64,000 nt of DNA, from contig NZ_JAOTBD010000007.1 in NCBI RefSeq assembly GCF_026162625.1, positions 62,001 through 126,000 of the forward strand, read 5' to 3'. Position 1 is the stretch's first letter; each line of letters opens with the position of its first letter. The position numbers and the translations under genes are program-made. Shown one piece after another: positions 1 to 11,724 of this stretch. The notes under the pieces are model-generated. The model was not told where the DNA came from and made no database searches. It saw nothing but the letters and a program-made list of their open reading frames with translations. The stretch is from Paracoccus beibuensis. GTDB lineage: Bacteria > Pseudomonadota > Alphaproteobacteria > Rhodobacterales > Rhodobacteraceae.

Positions 1-1
1 C

Positions 2-1096
2 AACGGCGTCTTCATCTCGAACGGCGAGGATTGGGCCCGCCAGCGCCGCATCATCGACCCCAGCTTCGAAGGCGGGCGGCTGCGCGACAGCTATCCCGCC
101 GTCTTGGATGCCGCCCGCGCCGCGGCGGACCGGCTGCAACCCGGCACCCAGGACCTGGAGCCCGAGGCGACCCATGCCGCGGCAGATGTCATCTTCCGGA
201 CGCTGTTTTCCCTGCCCATCGAACACCGCATCGCCGCCGAGGTCTTTGCCGCCTTCCGCGACCACCAGGCTGCGCAGCCGCTGGTGAACCTGGCCGCGCT
301 GCTGCCCCTGCCCCGCTGGGTCCCGCGCCCGCATTCCCACCGAACACGGGCGACCGCCACGCAGATCCGGGGGCTGATCACGGGGCTGGTCCACGACCGC
401 CAGAAGGCCGTCGCCGCCGGGACGGCGCCGGACGATTTGGCGACAAGGATCATGACCACACCGGACCCCAGGACCGGCACCTGTTTCAGCCGGGCCGAGA
501 TGGTGGACCAGGTCGCGGTCCTGTTCCTGGCCGGTCACGAAACAAGCGCCTCGGTCCTTGCATGGGCGCTGTGGCTTCTTGCGGCGCATCCGGACTGGCA
601 GGACCGCGTTGCGGCCGAAAGCACGCTGCTGACTGAAGACTTCGCCAGCGTCGGCGCGTTGAGGACCACTCGTGCCGTGTTCCGGGAGGCGCTGCGCCTT
701 TACCCCGCCGTCGCCATGTTCGCGAGAGAGGCGACGCGGTCAGAGACGTTCCGCACCCGCGCCGTGCCGCGGGGGGCGCAGCTGGTCCTGTCACCCTGGC
801 ACCTGCACCGTCACAATCGCCTCTGGGACCGTCCCGACGCCTTCGACCCGGCGCGGTGGGACACCGCCGAAGGCAAGGCAAGCGCCCGCTGCGCCTATAT
901 CCCCTTCTCGGCCGGCCCCCGCGCATGCCCCGGCGCCGGGCTTGCCATGGTCGAAGGCGTCGTCATGCTGGCCGCGATTGTCGGACGCTGGCGGCTGGAG
1001 GTGACCGAACGACAGCCCATGCCGGTCGCCCGCCTGACCATTCGCGCAGCCGACGGCATCTGGCTGCGCCTGACACCGCGAGAGGAGCATCGATGA
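2..1096 (+). CDS. cytochrome P450, 5' end outside window
   Basis: Haem-thiolate monooxygenase, truncated by the window edge, so the N-terminal substrate region is missing. The readable frame starts at base 2 and keeps the C-helix WxxxR motif (WARQR), the I-helix oxygen-activation motif AGHET near base 530, the K-helix ExxR (EALR) near base 690, and the haem loop FSAGPRACPG with the proximal cysteine codon at 926-928. The stop TGA at 1094-1096 overlaps the ATG of the next gene (ATGA), so the two are probably translationally coupled. Substrate cannot be assigned; no ferredoxin or ferredoxin reductase gene lies beside it in the window. Family is certain, function is not. Confidence 0.93.
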   Translation, partial: NGVFISNGEDWARQRRIIDPSFEGGRLRDSYPAVLDAARAAADRLQPGTQDLEPEATHAAADVIFRTLFSLPIEHRIAAEVFAAFRDHQAAQPLVNLAALLPLPRWVPRPHSHRTRATATQIRGLITGLVHDRQKAVAAGTAPDDLATRIMTTPDPRTGTCFSRAEMVDQVAVLFLAGHETSASVLAWALWLLAAHPDWQDRVAAESTLLTEDFASVGALRTTRAVFREALRLYPAVAMFAREATRSETFRTRAVPRGAQLVLSPWHLHRHNRLWDRPDAFDPARWDTAEGKASARCAYIPFSAGPRACPGAGLAMVEGVVMLAAIVGRWRLEVTERQPMPVARLTIRAADGIWLRLTPREEHR

Positions 1097-1431
1097 GCCG
1101 CGAGGCCGTCAACGACATCTGCGCCGCGCTGCCCGGCGCGGAATGCAGCGACCCTTGGGGCGGCGGGCACCACTGTTGGAAGGTCGCCGGAAAGATGTTC
1201 GCCGTCACCGGCGCCCTCACGCCCACCGTCAGCGTCAAGACCGAAAGCGCCGTGATGGCCGCCATGCTGATCGAGGCCGAAGTCGGCCAGCGCGCGCCCT
1301 ATCTGCACGCCGGCTGGATCGCCCTGCCGCTGGAGGCGCCGCGAGACGAGCTGGAACACCGCATCACCGCCAGCTATCGCCTGATCCGCGCGACGCTGCC
1401 CCGCAAGGTACAGGCCGCGCTGCCGGATTAG
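1093..1431 (+). CDS. MmcQ/YjbR-like family protein
   Basis: A 112-residue protein matching the small MmcQ/YjbR fold (CyaY-like, DNA-binding in some members). Visible features are an early WGGGHHCWKVAGKMFA segment, the usual K/W-rich strand pair of the family, and a C-terminal YRLIRATLPRK helix. Its ATG overlaps the P450 stop by four bases, so it is read from the same transcript. The biological role of this family is poorly known; some members bind DNA and many are annotated only by fold. It converges on the ABC transporter operon: its stop at 1429-1431 overlaps the end of that ATPase gene by four bases. Confidence 0.8.
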   Translation: MSREAVNDICAALPGAECSDPWGGGHHCWKVAGKMFAVTGALTPTVSVKTESAVMAAMLIEAEVGQRAPYLHAGWIALPLEAPRDELEHRITASYRLIRATLPRKVQAALPD

Positions 1432-2540
1432 CGGAACAGGACCAGCGAACCCGGCGACCAGGCCAGGCGCGTGCGGGTGCCGACCTCTTGCACGTCGCGG
1501 CCAAAGACGTTGCGCATTGAAATCCGCACCGGACGCGCCTTGCCGTCCAGCTGATCTGCCCCGTCCAGCCGCAAGTCGTAATAGGTCATGTCGCCGTAAT
1601 AGACGACCTCGTCGATGCTGGCGTTGGTTTCGCGAGGTTGGCTGTGGGTGGCGGTCGGACCCAGCAGCGTCATGGTTTCCGGCCGAAATCCGATCATCGG
1701 CCCGTCGTCTTCGGGATCGGCGCGGCTGATCTGGCGCTCGGGCAGCTCGACCTGGCCCAGACCCGCGACCTCGACCGTGACGGTGCCGGCGGATTCGGAC
1801 AAGATCCGCGCGGGCAGGAAATTCATCACGCCGATGAAATCCGCGACCCGGCGCGTGGCCGGACGCGCGTAAAGCGCCTCGGGACCGTCAAGCTGGGCGA
1901 TCTCGCCCTCGAACATGACGGCGATGCGGTCCGACATGACCAGCGCCTCCTCCTGGTCGTGGGTGACCAGGACGAAGGTAATGCCGACCTGGCGCTGCAG
2001 TTTGATCAGTTCGACCTGCATCTGCTCGCGCATCTTTCGGTCCAGCGCGGACAAGGGCTCGTCCAGCAGCAGCACCTTGGGCTTCAGGATCAACGCACGG
2101 GCCAGCGCAACCCGCTGCCGCTGGCCACCCGAGAGCGCATGCGCGGAGCGGGCGCCATAGCCCTTGAGACCGACCATCGCCAGCGCCTCCTCGACCGCGG
2201 CGGCCTTGTCGGCCTTTGGGCGCGGATCGCGGCGCAGGCCGAACGCCACGTTTTCGGCCACCGTCAGGTGCGGGAAGATTGCATAGGACTGAAACACCAT
2301 GTTCGTCGGGCGCTTGTTCGCCGGAACCTCGCCCATGTCGCGCCCGTCGATCAGGACGACGCCCTGGCTGATGTCCTCGAACCCGGCGATGGTGCGCAGA
2401 AGCGTGGTTTTCCCGCAGCCCGACGGTCCCAGCAGCGAAAAGAACTCTCCGGCGCGGATGGTCAGGTCGATGCCGCGCAGCGCATGATAGTCGCCGTAAT
2501 ACTTGTGCACGCCCTTGCAGGCGATCATGGCCTCGGTCAC
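1428..2540 (-). CDS. potA: polyamine-type ABC importer ATPase (PotA-like)
   Basis: ATP-hydrolysing subunit of a spermidine/putrescine-class importer, acting at the cytoplasmic face of the inner membrane. The 370 residues carry Walker A GPSGCGKTT at 38-46, a Q-loop, the ABC signature LSGGQRQR, Walker B LLLDEP, the switch histidine in LVTHDQEEA, and a C-terminal TOBE-like regulatory domain, in the order and length usual for PotA. It is the last gene of a minus-strand operon; its ATG overlaps the end of the upstream permease by four bases. The substrate (polyamine, or another small cation or compatible solute in this class) cannot be fixed from sequence because no binding protein gene is adjacent. 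Confidence 0.88.
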   Translation of the reverse strand: MTEAMIACKGVHKYYGDYHALRGIDLTIRAGEFFSLLGPSGCGKTTLLRTIAGFEDISQGVVLIDGRDMGEVPANKRPTNMVFQSYAIFPHLTVAENVAFGLRRDPRPKADKAAAVEEALAMVGLKGYGARSAHALSGGQRQRVALARALILKPKVLLLDEPLSALDRKMREQMQVELIKLQRQVGITFVLVTHDQEEALVMSDRIAVMFEGEIAQLDGPEALYARPATRRVADFIGVMNFLPARILSESAGTVTVEVAGLGQVELPERQISRADPEDDGPMIGFRPETMTLLGPTATHSQPRETNASIDEVVYYGDMTYYDLRLDGADQLDGKARPVRISMRNVFGRDVQEVGTRTRLAWSPGSLVLFR

Positions 2541-3349
2541 AGCAACCCTCCGGTAGGCGAGCCGCCAATGCGGGCATTGCCCCGGCGGCGGAAATATTCA
2601 CCGATCGCCAGAAGCACGATCGAGATGAGGACCAGCACCGTCCCGAGCGCCATGATGACGGGGATCGCGCGCGGAAAGCGCAGCTGGCTGAAGATATAGG
2701 TCGGCAGCGTGGGCTCGTTCCCGGCCAGGAAAAAGGCGATGATGAACTCGTCCAGGCTGATCGTGAAGGAGATCAGCAGCGCGCTGATGATGCCCGGCAT
2801 GACCAGCGGCAGCGTGACCAGCCGGAACGCGCCCCACCTGCTTTCGCCAAGGTCATAGGCGGCCTCCTCGAGGCTGCGGTCCAGCGATGAAAACGCGGTC
2901 GACAGAACCGCGATCGCATAGGGCATGCAGATCAGCGTGTGCCCGGCGATCACCGTCAGCAGCGACAGTTGGACGCCCACCCCCAGCAGAACGACCAGCA
3001 GCGACATGGCGACGATGATCTCGGGCAGGACCATCGGCAGCATGATGAATCCCATGATGCCTCCCTTGCCCGGAAAGGCGAAGCGGGTCGACGCGCGCGC
3101 GGCAAAAATCCCCAGGCACGTCGCCAGCACCGAGGCCGAGACCGCGATGGTCAGCGAATTTGCCAGCGCCCGGCGCAGCGTGGTGTTGGACCACATCTGC
3201 TCGAACCACTCGGTCGAAAAGCCCTGCAAGGGGAAGGCGATGATGGTGCCGGAATTGAACGCGAAGATCGGAAGAAGGATGATCGGCGCGTAAAGGAACA
3301 GCAGGTAAATGACTGCATAGGCCTGGAGGCCCCGGCCCGACCGGTTCAT
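2537..3349 (-). CDS. potC: polyamine-type ABC importer permease (PotC-like)
   Basis: Inner-membrane permease of 270 residues with about six hydrophobic segments and the EAA loop (EEAAYDLGESRWGAFRLVTLP), which docks onto the ATPase. The open frame extends far upstream into unrelated coding DNA, but the start at 3349 is preferred because it gives the standard PotC N-terminus (a short basic stretch followed by the first membrane span) and the usual ATGA four-base overlap with the preceding permease gene. Pairs with the 288-residue permease upstream to form the transport channel. Confidence 0.88.
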   Translation of the reverse strand: MNRSGRGLQAYAVIYLLFLYAPIILLPIFAFNSGTIIAFPLQGFSTEWFEQMWSNTTLRRALANSLTIAVSASVLATCLGIFAARASTRFAFPGKGGIMGFIMLPMVLPEIIVAMSLLVVLLGVGVQLSLLTVIAGHTLICMPYAIAVLSTAFSSLDRSLEEAAYDLGESRWGAFRLVTLPLVMPGIISALLISFTISLDEFIIAFFLAGNEPTLPTYIFSQLRFPRAIPVIMALGTVLVLISIVLLAIGEYFRRRGNARIGGSPTGGLL

Positions 3350-4212
3350 TGGCGCACCTTCAGGAAGCGGCGGTTGAGGAACAGGAACAACAGGCTGACC
3401 AGCGCCACGACGACCATCGCCGTGACCGCCAGCGCGGACCCAAGCGGCCGGTTGTCCAGCGCCAGCATCTGCACCTGGATGAGGTTCGCGATCATCGGGA
3501 TCTTGCCGCCGCCGATCACCTCGGGCGTGACATAGTCGCCGATGGTCGGGATGAAGACGATCAGCGTCGCGGCGATCACGCCCGGCATCGCCAGCGGCAG
3601 CGTCACGCGCCAGAAGGTCATCGCCCGGCTTTCGCCCAGGTCGCGCCCGGCTTCCAGCAGGGACCGGTCGATCTTTTCCAGAGCCACGAAGATCGGCAGG
3701 ATCGCGAAGGGCGCATAGGCATGGGCCAGCGTGATGACGATGGCGTTGATGTTGTAGAGGATGAAGGTCAGCGGCTCGTCGATGATGCCAAGCCCGGTCA
3801 GCGACGAATTGACGACGCCGTTGTAGCCCAGGATCACCTTCCACAGGAACACCCGGATCAGGTAGCTGGTCCAGAAGGGAATCGTGATCAGGAACAGCCA
3901 CATGGCCTTCTTTTCCGGCCTGACCATGAAGCTGACGTAATAGGCGATCGGAAACGCCGTCAGGACCGTCGCCAGCGTCACGATGGCCGCCACCATCAGC
4001 GACCGCAGCATCACCGTCCGCACGATCGGATCGGTGAAGACCTGGGCATAGTTCACCCAGGTAAAATCGCGCAGGATCTCCAGGTAGCCATCGGTCAGGA
4101 AGCTGTAGGCCAGGATCGTCAGGATCGGCGCCGCCAGGATCAGCAGCGCATAAAGGAAGGGCGGCGCGATCAGCGACAGGCCCGCGCGAGCCTCTGCGTC
4201 GAACTTGGCCAT
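3346..4212 (-). CDS. potB: polyamine-type ABC importer permease (PotB-like)
   Basis: First gene of the transporter operon. The 288 residues comprise a short cytoplasmic N-terminus (MAKFDAEARAGLS), six predicted membrane segments and an EAA loop (LEAGRDLGESRAMTFWRVTLP) that contacts the ATPase. It overlaps the second permease by four bases. Upstream there is only a 78-base gap before the end of an unrelated same-strand gene, so the operon promoter must lie in that gap or further up. The periplasmic binding protein normally encoded next to these genes is absent here. Confidence 0.88.
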   Translation of the reverse strand: MAKFDAEARAGLSLIAPPFLYALLILAAPILTILAYSFLTDGYLEILRDFTWVNYAQVFTDPIVRTVMLRSLMVAAIVTLATVLTAFPIAYYVSFMVRPEKKAMWLFLITIPFWTSYLIRVFLWKVILGYNGVVNSSLTGLGIIDEPLTFILYNINAIVITLAHAYAPFAILPIFVALEKIDRSLLEAGRDLGESRAMTFWRVTLPLAMPGVIAATLIVFIPTIGDYVTPEVIGGGKIPMIANLIQVQMLALDNRPLGSALAVTAMVVVALVSLLFLFLNRRFLKVRQ

Positions 4213-4290
4213 CCGGTCCCTTTCCTGCTGCCCGTTCCGGGTCTTCCGATTCCTTCCATAGCCGCGCCGTCAGGAAAAGCAACTTTTCGC

Positions 4291-5061
4291 TCAGCGCCAC
4301 CAGCGTCCTGTCAGCGCCAGCCGTGCCAGCGACGCACGCCGCTGGAACGGCACGATCTGCGGCGTCGCGGTGAAGGGATCGACACGGCCCGCGACGATCT
4401 CGGACAGCAGGCGCGGCACGCGGGGGCCGGGATACAGGGCCGCGGCGGCTCTCTTGGGCAGCTTGCCGTGCAGGCGGGCCGCCATGCGCAGGCCGTCGCC
4501 CGCCTGACGCGCCAAGGCTGCCGTGTCCTTTCGGTCGGCCCGTGCCAGACCAAGGCCCAGGGCCTGCAATTGCGGCAGGGCGCGCAGCCATGCGGCAAGC
4601 CCCGCACCGCGCGCCTGGTGGGCGACGATGTCGCGCGTGCCTTCGGTCGCCCCGCAACGACGGGCCGCAGCCCACATGAGAGTGCCCGCCGTCGCATCGA
4701 CATAGGCCGTGACCTCGGCCGGCGTGGCGAAGGGCAGACGCTCGCAATCGCGATGCCGCGCCTCGGCCAGCGGGGTCAAATCACCGGCATCCGTCCCCCA
4801 CGCCTCCCACAGGGGCGTCAGCACGTCGTGAAGGGGCGGCGGCGTGCCGCGCCCCATCTCTGCCAGCCGGTCGATCCACCATTGCAGCCTAATCTCGGCC
4901 AGCATCGGCTCGTTCGACTGGAACGGCGCTCTCGCGATTTCGAGGTTCAGCGCGTAAAGCGTTGCCAATGCATGACGATCCTGCGCCTCGGCCGCAAGCA
5001 CCGCCCCGAACCGGTCGGGGTCGTGCTGGCGCAGCGCCTCGGTGCAGGCGTCCAGCGTCAT
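4291..5061 (-). CDS. NDUFAF6-like squalene/phytoene synthase family protein
   Basis: A 256-residue member of the squalene/phytoene synthase superfamily whose sequence matches the NDUFAF6 (complex I assembly factor) branch rather than true prenyl synthases. Near residues 30-55 it reads [11 protein letters not shown] followed by an [12 protein letters not shown] segment, the pattern of the mitochondrial protein, and it lacks the two aspartate-rich DxxxD motifs that bind prenyl diphosphates. It therefore probably does not make carotenoid or squalene precursors. Start chosen at 5061 because the ATG overlaps the cysS stop by four bases; the longer open frame upstream lies inside cysS. A role in NADH dehydrogenase assembly is inference from the human homologue. 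Confidence 0.8.
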   Translation of the reverse strand: MTLDACTEALRQHDPDRFGAVLAAEAQDRHALATLYALNLEIARAPFQSNEPMLAEIRLQWWIDRLAEMGRGTPPPLHDVLTPLWEAWGTDAGDLTPLAEARHRDCERLPFATPAEVTAYVDATAGTLMWAAARRCGATEGTRDIVAHQARGAGLAAWLRALPQLQALGLGLARADRKDTAALARQAGDGLRMAARLHGKLPKRAAAALYPGPRVPRLLSEIVAGRVDPFTATPQIVPFQRRASLARLALTGRWWR

Positions 5062-6467
5062 GCGCCGTGGGCCTTCGCCAGGTCCGCCAGCCGCGCCGGA
5101 TCGAAACCCGCCGCCAGCGACCATTCCGGCCCTTGCGGGGTGTCCTTCACCTCGACCCCTGCCGCCGCAAAGCCTTCGCGGATCGCATCGGCGGTTGCGA
5201 AGTCTCGCGCCTGCCGCGCCGCAAGCCGCGCCGCAAGCAGCACTGCGATCTGATCCGCGGCCGCGTCCCCCGCCTCGGCCCACCCGCCCATCTCGGGCAG
5301 CAACAGCCCCAGCATCCGCGCCGAGGCCAGCAGCCCCGCGCCGTCCCCCTTCGCCGCAAGTTCGTGCAACGCCGCGATGGCGCCCGCCGAGTTCAGGTCG
5401 TCGCTCAGAGCATCGATGACGGCGGGCGCCGGGCTTGGCGCGGGCTCGATGCCCGCGACAAGCCCACGCCACCGCCGAAGCACCGCTTCGGCCTCGCGCG
5501 CCTTGGCATCGGTCCAATCCATCGGCTTGCGGTAATGCGTCGACAGCATCACGAAGCGGATCACCTCTCCCGGCACGCCCCGGTCCAGCAGGTCGCGCAC
5601 CGTGAAGAAGTTGCCAAGCGACTTGGACATCTTCTTGCCCTCGACCTGCAGCATCTCGTTGTGCAGCCAGACGTTGGCGAAGCCCGCGTCGGGATGGGCG
5701 CAGCAGCTCTGGGCAATCTCGTTTTCATGATGCGGGAACTGCAAGTCGATGCCGCCGCCATGGATGTCGAAACTGGGCCCCAGCAGCGCCGCCGACATGG
5801 CCGAGCATTCAATGTGCCACCCGGGACGTCCCCGACCCCAAGGGCTGTCCCAGCCCGGCAGGTCCGCATCCGACGGCTTCCACAGCACGAAATCCATCGG
5901 GTCGCGCTTGTAGGGCGCGACCTCGACCCGCGCGCCGGCGATCATGTCGTCCACCGACCGCCCCGACAGCTTGCCATAGTCCCGAAAGGACCGGACGTCG
6001 AACAGGACATGGCGCTCTGCCTCATAGGCGTGGCCATTGGCGATCAGGTCGCGCGTCATCTCGATCATCTGGCCGACATAGGCGGTCGCGCGCGGCTCGT
6101 GATCGGGCCGCAGCGCCCCGAGCGCATCCATGTCCTGATGATACCAGCCGATGGTCTCGTCGCTGCGCTCGGCAATCAGATCCTCCAGCGTGCCGGGTCG
6201 CCCCGCTGCCTTGCGGCGCTGCGCCTCGGCGTTGATCTTGTCGTCGACGTCAGTGAAGTTCCGAACATAAGTTACTGCCCCGGCGCCATAAACATGGCGC
6301 AGCATCCGGACCAGAAGATCGAAGACCAGGACCGGCCGGGCATTGCCCAGATGCGCGCGATCATAGACTGTGGGGCCACACAGGTACAGGCGCACGTTGC
6401 CGGGATCGATGGGGACGAAGTCCTCTTTCGTGCGGGTGCGGGTGTTGGTCAGCCTGATCTGCGCCAT
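5058..6467 (-). CDS. cysS: cysteinyl-tRNA synthetase
   Basis: Charges tRNA-Cys with cysteine in the cytoplasm. The 469 residues are the usual length for a bacterial class I CysRS. The HIGH-type motif reads HLGN at 39-42 after the zinc-ligand cysteine C30, further zinc-site residues appear in the ECSAM and HHENEIAQS segments, and the KMSKS loop is exact (KKMSKSLGN). The C-terminal anticodon-binding domain is present. The stop overlaps the NDUFAF6-like gene. Upstream is a 30-base gap to the end of a glycosyltransferase gene on the same strand. Confidence 0.97.
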   Translation of the reverse strand: MAQIRLTNTRTRTKEDFVPIDPGNVRLYLCGPTVYDRAHLGNARPVLVFDLLVRMLRHVYGAGAVTYVRNFTDVDDKINAEAQRRKAAGRPGTLEDLIAERSDETIGWYHQDMDALGALRPDHEPRATAYVGQMIEMTRDLIANGHAYEAERHVLFDVRSFRDYGKLSGRSVDDMIAGARVEVAPYKRDPMDFVLWKPSDADLPGWDSPWGRGRPGWHIECSAMSAALLGPSFDIHGGGIDLQFPHHENEIAQSCCAHPDAGFANVWLHNEMLQVEGKKMSKSLGNFFTVRDLLDRGVPGEVIRFVMLSTHYRKPMDWTDAKAREAEAVLRRWRGLVAGIEPAPSPAPAVIDALSDDLNSAGAIAALHELAAKGDGAGLLASARMLGLLLPEMGGWAEAGDAAADQIAVLLAARLAARQARDFATADAIREGFAAAGVEVKDTPQGPEWSLAAGFDPARLADLAKAHGA

Positions 6468-6497
6468 CGCGGGCCCCTTTCATATCGTCGCAGGGAT

Positions 6498-7720
6498 TTA
6501 GCGCATCGCGCCCCGGCTTTCCACCCAGGCAATCTGCCGGGGCAGGCTGTTGGCTCTCAGGTCATAGCCCGACAGGATCGTCTGCCGGGCAGCCTCGCGA
6601 ATGGCCGGGGCATCTGGATCGCCCTCAAGGCCCCGGACAAGGGCCGCCGACAGCGCGGCAAGGTCGAAGAACGGCACCAGCCGGCCGTTCTGCCCGTCGC
6701 GGATCAGCTCTCGCACAGGCTCGGTGTCAGAGCCGACCACGTAGCCCCCCGCCGCCATCGCCTCGGTCAGCGACCAGGACAGCACGAAAGGATAGGTCAG
6801 ATAGCAATGCACCCGCGCCACGCGCAGCAGCGACAGGTAGGTGCCATAGGGCACCCGGCCCAGAAAGTGGACACGCGACAGGTCCAGCTGCGCCCCGACC
6901 TCTGACAGCAGCGCCTGCTTCCAGCTGCCGGCGTTCTTCGGCTTGCCGCCATAGCTGGTACCCTCGGCCCCGACCAGGACGACCTGCGCATCCGGTCGGG
7001 CCGCCAGGACCTGCGGCAGCGCCCGCATGAAGACGTGGAAACCTCGGTAAGGCTCCAGCGACCGCGACACGAAGCTGAGAACCTCGTCACCCGCCCGCAG
7101 CACGCGCCCGTTCGGCAGGGTCAGCTGCGCCTCCGGGTCCGGCGCGACCGCCGAGGTGTCGATGCCGTCATGGATGACCGCGATCTTGCCGCGCAGCTCT
7201 GGCGGAAAGCTGTCAGCCTGGTACCGCGTCGGCGAGATGGCCGCGTCCGCCTGCACGATGCTCTGGACCAGGTGGGCCGACCGGGCGACCGTCATGAAGC
7301 GCGACTCGTCGCTGTCAGGGCTGATCTCGGGGTCGAAGCCGACATCGTGGCCGCGGGTGCGATACATCAGCTCAGCATATACCAGCAGCGTGGCGTGCGG
7401 CCAGATCTCCTTCAGGAACAGCGTCTCGCCCCAGCCGGGGTGACCGATGATGATGTGGGGATGAAAGCCGTGGCGGTCCCGCATCGCCCGCGCGCCGCGC
7501 GCCGCCAGAAGGCCGCGCTCGGCGTTCTGGGCGAAGCTGCGGCCAAGCGCGCTGTCGGTCTGCACCGTCTCTGGCGACTTGTAGCGCAGGGTCGTGACCG
7601 GGCTGGGACGCTGGTTCTTTTCATCCGTCAGGGCCAGCACCTCGTGACCACGCGCGACAAGGGCCGGGGCCAGGTGCGGGAACTGGCCCGGAAAGTTCTG
7701 ATGCACGAAGAGGATCTTCA

Positions 7721-7721
<1 letters not shown>
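6498..7721 (-). CDS. GT4-type glycosyltransferase
   Basis: Glycosyltransferase of the retaining GT-B/GT4 class, about 407 residues. The N-terminus KILFVHQNFPGQFPHL and a following GHEV are characteristic of the group-1 N-terminal Rossmann domain; the C-terminal domain has a FLGRVPYGTYLSLL acceptor loop and the E-x7-E sugar-nucleotide motif (EAMAAGGYVVGSDTEPV). ATG at 7721 is chosen, with a 1-base TGATG overlap with the ATP-binding gene upstream; a GTG at 7724 would overlap it by four bases. The tight coupling to a peptide importer is unusual. Donor and acceptor sugars are unknown; an exopolysaccharide or lipopolysaccharide role is plausible. Confidence 0.85.
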
Positions 7722-9444
<1,723 letters not shown>

Positions 9445-9448
<4 letters not shown>

Positions 9449-10548
9449 CGGAACGTCTTTCGCGGGTCGAAAGCGTCGCGGACGCCCTCGAAGATGAAGA
9501 CCAGCAACGACAGCATGATCGCAAAGGTGAAGAATGCGGTGAAGGCCAGCCAGGGCGCCTGCAGGTTCTGCTTGGCCTGCAGCGCCATCTCGCCCAGCGA
9601 CGCCGATCCGGCGGGCAGGCCGTAGCCCAGATAGTCCAGCGCCGCGAGGCCGCTGATCGTGCCGGTCACGACGAAGGGCAGCATGGTCAGCGTGGCGACC
9701 ATCGCGTTGGGCAGGATATGGCGGAACATGATCTTGCGGTCGCTGACCCCAAGCGCACGGGCTGCCCGAACATATTCGAAGTTCCGCGCACGCAGGAACT
9801 CGGCCCGGACGACGCCCACCAGCGCGGGCCAGCCGAACAGGATCGTCACGAAGACCAGAAGCCAGAAGCTGCGTCCCAGGATCGCGAACAGGATGATGAT
9901 GACGTAAAGACCGGGGGTCGAGGCCCAGATCTCCAGCACCCGTTGGAAGACGAGGTCGGTGCGCCCGCCGAAATAGCCTTGAATCGCCCCCGCCGCGATG
10001 CCGATGGTGGATGCCACCACCGTCACGATCAGCGTGAACAGGATCGATGTGCGGAAGCCATAGATCACGCGGGCCAGCACGTCGCGCGCGGTGTCGTCGG
10101 TGCCCAGCCAGTGATCCGCATCGGGGACGCTTGGCGCGGTGCCGACATTGTTGATCGTGCGGTAGTGGTAGGGGATCGGCGGCCAGATCATCCAACCCCG
10201 CTCGGCTTCGGGGATCTCGCTGGCGCCGGTGTCGATGGTCTCGATCAGGCCTTCCGGATCGTCCCAGCAGTCCTGGCTGCCGCCCGACACGATCAGGCAT
10301 TGGACTGCCGGATCGCGATAGATCGCCTCGGTTCCGAAATCGCCACCGAAGGCGGTTTCGGGATAGAAGTTATAGGCGGGCCAATACAGATCGCCGCGAT
10401 ATCTGACGACGATCGGCTTGTCGTTGGCCACCACCTCGGCGAACATCGCGACGACGAACAGGACGCTGAAGATCACCAGCGACCAGAAGGCGCGACCGTT
10501 CCGGCGGAAGCTGCGCCAGCGGCGGCGGTTCAGTTCCGACATCGCCAT
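9445..10548 (-). CDS. yejE: peptide ABC importer permease (YejE-like)
   Basis: Inner-membrane permease of 367 residues. An N-terminal membrane segment follows RRRWRSFRRN, then a periplasmic insertion of about 100 residues containing CWDDPEG and the DHWLGTDDTARDVLARVIYG motif typical of DppC/YejE permeases, then the five-segment transport domain with its EAA loop (YVRAARALGVSDRKIMFRHILPN). It ends in FDPRKTFR, also characteristic of YejE. The start overlaps yejB by one base (TGATG) and the stop overlaps yejF by four bases. Confidence 0.92.
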
Positions 10549-11627
10549 CAGCCGGCCCTTTTCTCGAAGTCGATCCGAGGATCGACGAAGACATACATCA
10601 GGTCCGACAGGATGCCGATGACCAGCGACAGCAGGCCAAAGACATAGAGCGTGCCGAAGATTACCGGGTAGTCGCGCTGGACCGCCGCCTCGAAGCCAAG
10701 CCGTCCCAGACCGTCGAGCGAGAAGACTGTCTCGATGAGGATGGACGAGCCGAAGAACACGCCCAGGAACACCGCTGGAAATCCCGCTATCACGATCAGC
10801 ATGGCGTTGCGGAAGACGTGACCATAAAGAACGCGGCGCTCGGCCAGACCCTTGGCGCGGGCGGTCATCACGTACTGCTTGTTGATCTCGTCCAGAAAGC
10901 TGTTCTTGGTCAGAAGCGTCAGCGTGGCAAAGCTGCTGATCGTGGCGGCCAGCACCGGCAGGGTCGCGTGCCAGACATAGTCCTTGATCTTGCCCCAGGT
11001 GGACAGGTCCGCAAAGTTGTCACTGGTCAGGCCGCGCAACGGAAAGATCTGCCAGTAACTGCCGCCGGCGAACAGCACCATCAGCATGACCGCGAACAGG
11101 AAGGCCGGGATCGCATAGGCCATGATGATCACGCCCGAGGTCCAGGTGTCGAAGCGCGTCCCGTCCCGCGTCGCCTTGCGGATGCCGAGCGGGATCGAGA
11201 TCACATAGGCGATCACCGTGGACCACAGCCCGAGAGTGATCGACACCGGCATCTTCTCGATCACCAGGTCAATGACGCTGACCGATCGGAACCAGGACGT
11301 GCCGAAGTCGAACCGAAGATAATTCCACAGCATCGTCAGAAAGCGTTCGACCGGCGGCTTGTCGAAGCCGAATTCCTTTTCCAGCTGCGCGATGAATTCC
11401 GGCGGCAAACCCTGCGCGCCTTCATACCCGGACGGCGCGGCCTGCTGACCTGCCTCGGCGCCGCCGCCAGAAATGTTGCGGAAGGCGTCGCCCTCGCCCT
11501 GTATCTGCGCGGCGATCTGTTCGATAGGACCCCCGGGCACGAACTGAGTCAGCGTGAAGTTGACCAGCATGATGCCGATCAGCGTCGGGATGATCAGCAG
11601 CAAACGCCGCAGGATATAGGCGCCCAT
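10548..11627 (-). CDS. yejB: peptide ABC importer permease (YejB-like)
   Basis: Inner-membrane permease of 359 residues beginning MGAYILRRLLLIIPTLIG, the standard DppB/YejB start, followed by the FVPGGPIEQ loop, a periplasmic insertion (about residues 40-110) rich in glutamine and glycine, and the transport domain with an EAA loop (YVMTARAKGLAERRVLYGHVFRN). Start at 11627 is preferred; the open frame continues upstream into the binding-protein gene without family resemblance. It is separated from yejA by 97 bases and overlaps yejE by one base. Confidence 0.92.
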   Translation of the reverse strand: MGAYILRRLLLIIPTLIGIMLVNFTLTQFVPGGPIEQIAAQIQGEGDAFRNISGGGAEAGQQAAPSGYEGAQGLPPEFIAQLEKEFGFDKPPVERFLTMLWNYLRFDFGTSWFRSVSVIDLVIEKMPVSITLGLWSTVIAYVISIPLGIRKATRDGTRFDTWTSGVIIMAYAIPAFLFAVMLMVLFAGGSYWQIFPLRGLTSDNFADLSTWGKIKDYVWHATLPVLAATISSFATLTLLTKNSFLDEINKQYVMTARAKGLAERRVLYGHVFRNAMLIVIAGFPAVFLGVFFGSSILIETVFSLDGLGRLGFEAAVQRDYPVIFGTLYVFGLLSLVIGILSDLMYVFVDPRIDFEKRAG

Positions 11628-11724
11628 CAGCCTGCCCCTCTGCCGCCCTGGCGGGAATACGGGGGCCTTGACGGCCCCGTCTGGTTGATGCGTCTTGTCG
11701 GCAATCCCGCCCCGGAAATCAAGC

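Noticed and set aside
2537..4747. 736-codon frame including the PotC-like permease
   Set aside because: Only the part after 3349 is the permease; the upstream portion is antisense-frame noise over potB and beyond, with no family resemblance.
4291..5061. Carotenoid/squalene biosynthesis gene
   Set aside because: The superfamily match is real but both aspartate-rich prenyl-diphosphate motifs are missing and the sequence follows the NDUFAF6 pattern. No other crt gene is present.
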